Part shown: positions 56,335 to 64,000 of the stretch, piece after piece
Position numbering within the stretch: the stretch's first letter is position 1
How the letters are laid out: every line of letters starts with the position of its first letter
From: Cydia pomonella
Taxonomy: Eukaryota; Arthropoda; Insecta; Lepidoptera; Tortricidae
Reading direction: 5' to 3'
DNA: 64,000 bases
NCBI RefSeq assembly: GCF_033807575.1
Contig: NC_084711.1
Coordinates: forward strand, 12,958,001 to 13,022,000
Notes under the pieces: generated by a model
Database searches by the model: none
Seen by the model: only the letters and a program-made list of their open reading frames with translations
Told to the model about the DNA's origin: nothing
Program-made: the position numbers and the translations under genes

Positions 56335-57030
56335 TCCTTTCAGCAATGGCTTTTAGGAACTGCAAACTAATAATCTATGGCCCGCTGATTTTACCAGTGC
56401 AATCAGTCAACTTCGGGCAGCTTGTGGCATGCAGTTGGGGAGTAACGATCTCACGTACCCGAGTGTTCCTAGGGAGTTCTGTCATTCGAAGGAGGGTGGG
56501 TGGGACAGGATTATCTGCTTCTGGGTTGCCTTGGCCGGCCGGCCAGGGTGGAGTCGTTAGAGCTATAAGTTCCAAGGGTGGAAGTGCAAGACGCGAGTTG
56601 GCACAGTGGCTGTTACAGCCACTGGGTTGAAAGCGGTGCACGCCTCTCGATACCCCTGAGCCGCTCACACCAGTGTTACTCTTGAGCCATCCCAGATGTC
56701 GCTTTTTGTGTCGTCTGCCGGAAATAAAATTGTATACCGTTTTATTAGGCAGGCGTCTGGTTTTTTATCCCATAGCTCAGTGTTTAGCCCATCGCTTTCA
56801 CACAATAACCTAGTTTATTTTAGATTCCAACAACTCTCAATAGTCCTTACACCCTGTCGGGCCTGCCTCTGCGTGCGTCCTATGACATGGGCAAGGGCAG
56901 CATCAGCTCGGTGTACATCTTACATTTCATGAACGTGTCAAAAGGGCCTCTACATTAGGTTAGGGCTCGGCGCACGCTTCTCAAAGGTCCGGAATACCAT
57001 TGTTCCGTGATGGGAAAGACATACAAATTA
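56335..57030. repeat. GC-richer repeat block, possibly LINE 5' region
   Basis: This stretch is noticeably richer in G+C than its flanks and has words I associate with multicopy LINE-like sequences ('gcacagtggctgttacagcc', 'gccgctcacaccagtgttac', 'gtgtcgtctgccgg'). Overlapping ORFs on both strands (56346-56630, 56375-56668, 56696-56932) show no domain. Its right edge carries 'ttccgtgatgggaaagac', half of the TA-flanked MITE family at 46705. Confidence 0.4.
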
Positions 57031-57299
57031 AAATAATAATAATCGTTAATGCAATGCAGTGCTCTATTTGTCAAAGAAAATAAAATTGTTTCACACTCAC
57101 AAAACATTCATTCTTATTTTTGCTTATTTTTTCATACATTAAGTATCCTTCTGTAAATAAGATCACAATTTTCTCTCTTGTCAGATTTATTTTACTATTT
57201 GAATAACATGACAGCGTCAAATGTCGTAAAAAGTATACAAGTAAAAAGGTTTAAGAAAAGAGTCCGCAACATATTATATATTAGACCTATTAGCAAAGA

Positions 57300-57450
57300 A
57301 TATCCTATTAGTACGGTCGCGGAAATTGATTCTTTAGCAACTTGCGGTTCAAGTAAATTTGGCTGTACATACTTATGGTAAGAGCTGTCCATTGTAACGT
57401 GACACGTTAACTGCTAAAGAATCAATTTCCTCGACTGTACTTACAAGCTA
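57300..57450. repeat. Inverted repeat ('ggaaattgattctttagca')
   Basis: 'gaaattgattctttagcaac' (about 57323) is complemented by 'gctaaagaatcaatttcc' (about 57413). Outside these, 'agtacggtcg' matches 'cgactgtact'. The arms are about 35 bases with a loop of about 65. The ORFs across it on both strands are mirror images of the repeat. Confidence 0.55.
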
Positions 57451-57496
57451 AGCCTAAAGTGCCATGGCAATTAATGCAAGCTTACGAATAAATACA

Positions 57497-58262
57497 AAAA
57501 GCGGCCAAGTGCGAGTCGGACTCGCGCATGAAGGGTTCCGTACCATTTATGACGTATTAAAAAAAATCTACTTACTAGATCTCGTTCAACATTTTACCAC
57601 TTTGGACACACATTTTTTCACTTTGGAAGTGTCTCTCGCGCAAACTATTCTTTTTAGAAAAAAATTATATTAGAAACCTCAATATCATTTTTGAAGACCT
57701 ATTCATAGATACCCCACACGTATGGGTTTGACGAAAAAAATTTTTTTTTTTTAATTTTATGATGTATTAAAAAAAACTACTCACTAGATCTCGTTCAAAC
57801 CAATTTTCGTTGGAAGTTTGCATCGTAATGTATATCATATATTTTTTTTAGATTTTTCATTCTGTTATTTTAGAAGTTACAGGGGGGGGGGGGACACACT
57901 TTTTTTCACTTTGGAAGGTTCTCTCGCGCAAACTATTCAGTTTAGAAAAAAAATAATATTAGAAACATTAATATCATTTTTGAAGACCTATCCATAGATA
58001 CCCCACATGTATGGGTTTGATGAAAAAAGATTTTTTGTGTTTCAGTTCTAAGTATGGGGAACCCCCAAAATTTATTGTTTTTTTTTTCTATTTTTGTGTG
58101 AAAATCTTAATGCGGTTCATAGAATACATCCACTTACTAAGTTTGAACAGTACAGCTCTTATAGTTTCGGAAAAAAGTGCCTGTGACAGAATCGGACAGA
58201 CAGACGGACATGACGAATCTATAAGGGTTCCGTTTTTTGCCATTTGGCTACGGAACCCTAAA
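57497..58262 (+). repeat. Dispersed repeat 'G', plus-strand copy
   Basis: It opens 'gcggccaagtgcgagtcgga', contains two internal tandem units ('gcgcaaactattc', a G-run at 57884-57895, 'catacg/catgtatgggttt'), and closes 'tttgccatttggctacggaa'. It is the reverse complement of the organisation at 37498-38545. The 95-codon ORF over its end is incidental. Confidence 0.75.
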
Positions 58263-58648
58263 AACCGGACAAGGGCGAGTCGGACTCGCCCAACGTGATT
58301 CCGTAATTTTTTTAGTATTTGGTTTTTTATATACTACGTTGGTGGCAAACAAGCATACGGCCCACCTGATGGTAAGCAGTCTCCATAGCCTATGTACGCC
58401 TGCAACTCCAGAGGAATTATATGCGCGTTGCCGAGCCTAACAACCCTCCTTCCCCTCGTTGAGCTCTGGCAACCTTACTCACCGGCAGGAACACAATACT
58501 ATGTTGTTATAGTGGCAACAGAAATACGTCATCTTTGAAAATTTCAACTGTCTATCACGGTTCATGAGATACAGCCTGGTGACAGACGGACGGACGGACA
58601 GCGGAGTCTTAGTAATAGGGTCCCGTTTGGGTACGGAACCCTAAAGAT
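58262..58648 (+). repeat. Dispersed repeat 'S', copy 2, interrupted by repeat 'T'
   Basis: S-family sequence runs to 'tttagtatttg' (58321), is broken by about 180 bp of T-family sequence (58322-58502), and resumes at 'ttgttatagtggcaac', exactly where copy 1 is continuous. This gives an insertion order: T after S. Confidence 0.75.
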
Positions 58649-59889
58649 GAAAACTGCTGCCATGTTACTATACATTTAAGAAACACAGAAAATCTGGAAT
58701 TGACATATTGAAAAAATTATATTGTTATCTTCTTCTGCACGACTTTTTAGTATGAGGAAGCTACTTAGGTACGTAAGGCTACCCCCGATTCATTTGTTAT
58801 GAGGGGGCCCTCGGCCTTAGAGCACGCATAGCACAAGGGCTACGCCCGACTTTCTCAATATGAGGCCGCCGCTCTAGCCCGACGTCAGAGCGTTCATATC
58901 ATTTCGGGCTAGCATGACGGGCTACGCAAGACTCCATTGCCATCTCACTTACTTAAAAAAAATCTTAAATTTAATACTCTTTTACTTGAATAACCATTTC
59001 ACTTTTAGTTACATGTATGGCGTGCCTAAAAATTATATTTTTATACACTTGAACTTCTAAACTAAGTAGTAGCTTACCATCAGGCCGGCCACCAACGTAG
59101 TATAAAAAATACCTACTTTCCACTTTTCTCTTTTGGTTATCTTATAGTTTTTGAGTAAAATAGCTGTGACATACGGACAGACAGATAGACAGACAGATGG
59201 ACATGACGAAACTGTAAGGGTTTTTGCCATTTTGGCTACGGAACCATAAAATGCACACTGTAAATTTCAACTACCTAACCCACTCGTATTATAGATCAAA
59301 AATTCCTTTTCCGCAAGAAGTAAGTAAGCCAGTAAGTAGTTTATTTTTTGTACTTGTTAGACAATTCTATCTTAGTGTACCGAACTTAAAGGTTATTTTT
59401 TTTACTTTGAGAGCGCACCACCGACATTCTTAGTGATGTAGTACGCGTATTTCTCTATAGCTGAATGTTTGTAGATGATTATCTTATATCGATACTTTAA
59501 AATGTTGTGGTATTCCTACAGCCATTTTAAATATCTTCTCTTTTAAACTTAAGTTTTTCATGCATTCCTGAAACGGAACAAGTCTATGATAGGATTGATG
59601 GGAGAAAATAATGCAAAAACGCGGCATTAAGCAAAATGATCATTTGTGATTCAGGGTTAATATCTATCGGGTATCACTGAACCCCAACGGATATATTTTT
59701 GCAATACAACACAAATGCACACCTCAATAGAAGAAAATAATACTGAAAAACAATAGGCCTGTCTACTCGCTAAGAAGCACTTAGGGCAGCTTGTGATGAG
59801 TCAATCTCTAAGTAATCTGCCTAGTTACCTACCTCAAAACGGGACCGCTTTTCCATACAAACGTAGTCCCCATTACGGATAATATTTTT
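58649..59889. other. Intergenic with repeat fragments
   Basis: It includes a T-family fragment in reverse (about 59080-59112) and a G/S-like end at about 59165-59250 ('acggacagacagatagacag', 'ttttggctacggaacca'). No gene was recognised. Confidence 0.35.
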
Positions 59890-60112
59890 ACAGTACATAT
59901 GTTGCTACTTTACCGCACTAGTGCGAAAATTAGCATATTACGTTACTGTGTCGAACATTTAAAGAGCCATGTACTGTAAAACGTTGTACGATACATGTGC
60001 GAATAAGTAATTCGCAACTCGTGTCGATTTAAAACACTCCCTTCGGTCGTGTTTTAATTTATCGCCACTTGTTTCGAATTTCCTATTTTTCGCACTTGTA
60101 TCGTAATGTACT
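59890..60112. repeat. Dispersed repeat 'K', copy 3
   Basis: It carries 'acagtacatatgttgctact', 'tgtaaaacgttgtacgatac', 'gcaactcgtgtcgatttaaa' and 'cacttgtatcgtaatgtac'. Similarity to copy 1 (24455-24706) is high through the second half. Confidence 0.7.
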
Positions 60113-60544
60113 ATTACAAAATTGGATGTAGAACGAAGGGAATATCAATATCCAGAGAGGAAAATGGGGACTATGTTTGTATGGAGAACCGGTCATCCCT
60201 TTTCCTTTTAATAGTTTAATATGCTTCGGCACATGATTATTTGAGACAATATACACGCATTGTATTTCCATTACCTTAAGCAGAGAACACGGTGGCTTCG
60301 AAAGAGTCTCGGGTCATGTGGAAATAAAGCTCTTCACATAATGTTGTGTAATTCTCCTTTTTCCGAAAGTGTCCGCGAAATGTCCAAATGCACAATTGCC
60401 CAGAGTATGCAGTATTCTCTTCATCAGCTATTATGGCAGCCAGGGCCAATATTTTGATTTTATTATTTATTTCTATATCGACTTGCTTCCCATCGAACCA
60501 ATTTTTTCAATATGATTGACATTTGTGACATTTGTCATGAACAG

Positions 60545-60770
60545 TCCGTTATTTGGACGGCTCGGTGAGCTCGGACAGCCCGGCCCGGCCTGTCTCGCGC
60601 TCGGAGACTCAACGATAGTGTCAACGCATAGAGATACTATAATATAGAGATGATGGCCCGGTCGCCCCGGCCCCGGAACGGTCCGGCGACGGTGGCGCTC
60701 CTGAAAGTCCGTGTGACGGCTCGCTCCGGTCCGCCCCGGCCCGGTCCTGGCACTGTGTAGCGTGAGTCAT
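60545..60770. mobile_element. GC-rich repeat, second copy of the 'gactcacgctaca' family
   Basis: It is dominated by 'cggcccggcc' and 'ccggccccgg' words. The right end 'cactgtgtagcgtgagtcat' is the complement of the left end of the 49230-49425 copy. No ORF. Confidence 0.55.
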
Positions 60771-60948
60771 CCTTTATTTAATAAACATCATGTGTGAGCG
60801 AAAGACAGCTAACGAGAAGCCCTCTCGGACAGCTAAATAGCGAACTGGGTCCTGTTACTTCTTGTAGCGATCTCACTCTGAAGAACTTGAATCGGTTGGT
60901 AGGTATCTTAAGAAAGCTTTTTATTTTCATCAGCATATTTCTCTAGTT

Positions 60949-61065
60949 CAGGGCTCACCAAATGGCAGACCGCAGTCCAGATCCGCACCGCCTACCTATT
61001 TTATTTTTTACTTATTAATTAATATACTCGACTAGAAACGGACCGCGATGGTCATGCGACTCCTG
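60949..61065. mobile_element. Small hAT-like element, 117 bp
   Basis: It begins 'cagggctcaccaaatggcag' and ends 'gcgactcctg'. The flanking octamers ctctagtt (60941-60948) and ctctagat (61066-61073) agree at 7 of 8 bases. 'cagaccgcagtccagatccg' inside is typical of hAT elements in animals. The right terminus is eroded, so the call rests mainly on the left end and flanks. Confidence 0.55.
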
Positions 61066-62169
61066 CTCTAGATCATGAATAATTCAAGACAGAATAATTA
61101 TTTGTAAGTATTTTTAACCACTATAATTATTACTATGTACTGATATCCCGAATGTAATGAATATCCTGAGTCAGATGGTTCGAGCCTTACACCCCAACAG
61201 GGGGTAACAGGATGAAAAGAAGAAAGAAGATATCGAGAAATAGGAAGAGTAATCTAACAGCAGTTAAAAAAATATGAATGAAGGATAAACATGCATGTAA
61301 TACCATGAAAGCAAAAGTAAAAAGTAGATACATATAGAGATATATATATATACGAACAACGAACGAGATGTACAAATATGCGTTCATAACTGAACCACAA
61401 TAGGTACATTGTTAGTGCTTTTAATTGCTCGCAATTATTAATAATGGGAGCTTTCCGTGCAATCGCCACGTCACGTAACAACGAAATTACTATAAAATAT
61501 TGCCTATGCATAACTGTAAATACATATGAAAAATAATTATGCTTTATTGTGGTCATGTCCAAGAAGTACTATTCTGAGCCACACTAAAGTATCTTGTAGG
61601 CATCTATATAGAATAGGAATACTATGATATGTTAGTCTGAATGATATTTTTTTGAAGTACTACGTCGGTGGCAAACAATCATAGGTACATAAGGATTGCC
61701 TGAGTGTTAGCGGCAGGAAATTTCGGAATCATAATTCATGTTTTGCTTAACTAGAACTTAGTAGGTAGGTATGTATGTAGTGACTTGCCATCCTGAAGCA
61801 TTTCTGATTAATTATAATAAACTTTCAAAGCACTAACTAGCAAAGCCATTTTCTATTCTCAAACTACATCAATTTTCTGAAAGGTAGACGTTTTCCTTTT
61901 TGAATGAATTCCAAAAAATGAAACTCCTAGAGTAATTGAATAATATTTCGTGACTAAATAAGAGTTGGAAAAGAATTCAAAAGTCATGTTCATAATACTA
62001 CTATCCACCACGGATAACAGCCGTAACAGCCATTGGAAAACTAGTTAAATCTGGAATTTGTTGCGCGTGAATAGGACAATTGAATATCATTTTGGTATAT
62101 TGTTACTTGCGCAACGCTCGCTCGTTTTATGTGAGATACTGTTACATAGATGCGAGCGCTTAAAAAACT
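61066..62169. other. Intergenic, no gene recognised
   Basis: It contains a T-family fragment at about 61660-61685 and otherwise unremarkable AT-rich sequence. Confidence 0.3.
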
Positions 62170-62555
62170 TCCGAGTCTTTTAAGCCCCAAGGCGAGTCGT
62201 TTATTGAGTCTTTTTTAAGAGAGCTCAAAAGGATTCGAGTCTCCTAATAAAGACTCCGTCAACAATTTCATAGGTTTAACCTAAATAAAAGTAAAGAAAT
62301 TTTGCGTTATTGTATTATTTGTGTGCTATAACTGACTTTATTACTTAATAAAGACAAAGTATTTCGAAATTTTGCAAATTAAAAATTGAGAGTTCTCTGA
62401 AAAGGACTCAAGTCCCTACAAAAGACTCTAAGAGTATCTAACAAGTTGAAAAGAACTTGACTTTAGACTTAATACGTGAGTCTGAAAAACTGAGTCGAGT
62501 TTTAAAGCAGAAGACTCAAAGGACTCGAGTCTTAACCAACACTACCTAATACCTA
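62170..62555. repeat. GAGTC/GACTC-rich repeat
   Basis: About 18 'gagtc' or 'gactc' words are spread over two blocks (62172-62272 and 62395-62545), separated by AT-rich sequence. 'aaggactcgagtcttaac' and 'ggattcgagtctcctaa' show they alternate in orientation. It looks like a decayed inverted-repeat element. No ORF. Confidence 0.5.
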
Positions 62556-63044
62556 TACCTACCGGGACATTGGAGAACACTCGGACGTCTACCTTAACTA
62601 ACATGAAGACATAACTCTAAATTTACATTCCCTTGTCTCTTTTGTCTATTGTGGTAAAAATATCTATTCTAAAACCTTTTCAAGTATATTGTTGAAACAT
62701 GCGTTTCAATGTGGCTTTAAAATTAAATTCGGCACACAATGTCGGGGGCCCAGTGTCGTGACACAAGACCGATTACGTCGCATATATCTCGGAATGGAAC
62801 ACGTTTCGTACAGCCGCACACTCGCTGCATATTACATTTCTAGGCAGGCCAACTGTGTGGAAAATTCTTATACACGCGTGTTTGGTAAGCATCTGGAATA
62901 ATAAAAAGTGTTTATGTAAAAAACGAGATTATTGGAAAACTGAACTGTTATGGTACGCAAACATAAATACTTAAACATACATCAATCGTAAAAAACAAGA
63001 ACATCTTACTCGATTTTGTAATTATTTTTCCCGAAAAAAAAAAG
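62556..63044. other. Intergenic with one weak ORF
   Basis: The 70-codon plus ORF 62689-62901 lies in a G+C-richer patch and is followed by a donor-like 'cgtgtttg|gtaagc', but the peptide resembles nothing I know. I do not call a gene. Confidence 0.3.
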
Positions 63045-63257
63045 ATAAAACCGAGTCAAGAGCTAAGTGCGAGTTGATTTACCCACCGAGGGTTCCGTAC
63101 TTTTTAGTATGTGTTGTTATAGCGGCAACAGAAATACATCATCTGTGAAAATTTACCTGTGAACCGTGACATACGGACAGACAGACAGACGGACGGACAG
63201 CGGAGTATTAGTAATAGGGTTCCATTTTAGCCTCTGGGTACGGGGAATCCTAAAAAC
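63045..63257 (+). repeat. Dispersed repeat 'S', copy 3
   Basis: 'gtgcgagttgatttacccac', 'gttatagcggcaacagaaat', 'agacagacggacggacagcg' and 'ggggaatcctaaaaa' match copies 1 and 2, with a deletion of the 'gagatacagcctggtgacag' region. Confidence 0.65.
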
Positions 63258-64000
63258 GAATTAACGAAAAATCATTTAATTCCGGAGGTTTGTCAGTCAA
63301 GGTATTAAATATCGACACGGACGAAGTGACATAAATGTGTTTAAACGATCTTATTACAAATACATTAAGTTCATGTTGCGCCGACTATAATGCGTTGTTG
63401 GGCAAAACATTTGTTATCACTTCTGTATTGGTTAATCCAAAAGTTTAATACATTTTGGTAAAAGTATGTAGAGAAAGTGAACTTCCTTTTACTTAAAATA
63501 TAGTATTTAATTTGTAATGAGAACTCTCCATTTATGTGCGCTCCAACACGTGTTTTGACGGTTTCATAGAAATCAATACGTTGTCTGATATACGATAATA
63601 CATATAACGAAGGAAAACGATTGAATACTTTTAGCGAATACGTACATCTGTAGCGACTTCATTTGGTAAATGGAATTCGACATTAATGAAATTCTATTCA
63701 GATTCCACATCATTTATGCTGTTTGTCATAAAAATTATGGCTAAGTCGTTATAGTCATGTGAGTGACATTAATATGAATTTAATAAATATACTGCATTGG
63801 TGTTTACTGTTTACTAAAGTAGCAATAAAGTTTGTGCATTTCTGTGTTTACTTTCAATTACATCTGTGTTTAAAGATGCGTTTACACAGCGGTAAGCACA
63901 TTGTCATTTTTCCTACATTCCGTTGACGCATCGCGTTCAATGCTGCATTTGTCGTATAAAACAATCTTGCGCATAATAATTAATAATTAATTCCGAATGA
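63258..64000. other. Intergenic, no gene recognised
   Basis: AT-rich to the window edge. No exon or element was recognised. Confidence 0.3.

Noticed and set aside
56346..56932. Three ORFs in a GC-richer block
   Set aside because: Frames on both strands overlap without any domain. The block looks like repeat sequence rather than a gene.
57178..57392. Overlapping ORFs on both strands (67 and 65 codons)
   Set aside because: They arise from an inverted repeat containing 'gaaattgattctttagca' and mirror each other.
62689..62901. 70-codon ORF with a following donor-like site
   Set aside because: The peptide is not recognised and there is no partner exon in the window. The evidence is too thin for a gene call.

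Overview
The window looks like nuclear DNA of an insect, most likely a moth or butterfly. It is AT-rich, has small exons with GT/AG introns, carries many TAGGTACCTA-type stretches, and is packed with short dispersed repeats of the kind common in lepidopteran genomes. No bacterial, phage or CRISPR features were seen. All assignments come from reading the sequence and remembered protein families; no search was run.

Layout: (1) 810-5573, plus strand: a seven-exon gene for a GPR143 (ocular albinism 1)-like receptor, with the end of its last exon and start of its 3' UTR duplicated in tandem at 5704-6008. Its introns hold a LINE tail and two short inverted-repeat elements. A pair of related inverted-repeat arms (about 10-107 and 6267-6362) brackets the locus. 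(2) 8762-9631: two TTA-flanked miniature elements abutting at a shared TTA. (3) 10463-12364, minus strand: a three-exon gene for AKAP10 (D-AKAP2), with RGS-type regions and a C-terminal PKA-anchoring helix. (4) 12900-18440: repeats, a tRNA-like SINE head, an intact 831-codon reverse-transcriptase ORF and a decayed RT fragment. (5) 21626-26436, plus strand: a three-exon gene for a secreted, Thr/Ser-rich protein with a two-cysteine motif spaced like that of insect growth-blocking-peptide cytokines. (6) 27286-28080, minus strand: an intronless malectin gene. (7) 28.1-64 kb: gene-poor repeat territory with a foldback, a decayed multicopy ORF, hAT-, TA- and TTAA-flanked miniature elements, a 5'-truncated LINE with two stops, long near-perfect palindromes, and a 1.75-kb satellite array with a four-unit higher-order period.

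The four host genes have unrelated roles: an intracellular-organelle receptor, a PKA scaffold, a secreted peptide precursor and an ER lectin. They do not form a pathway. The most original signals are the candidate cytokine precursor, the higher-order satellite, the recent terminal-exon duplication of the receptor gene, and several elements whose boundaries and target-site duplications can be read directly.
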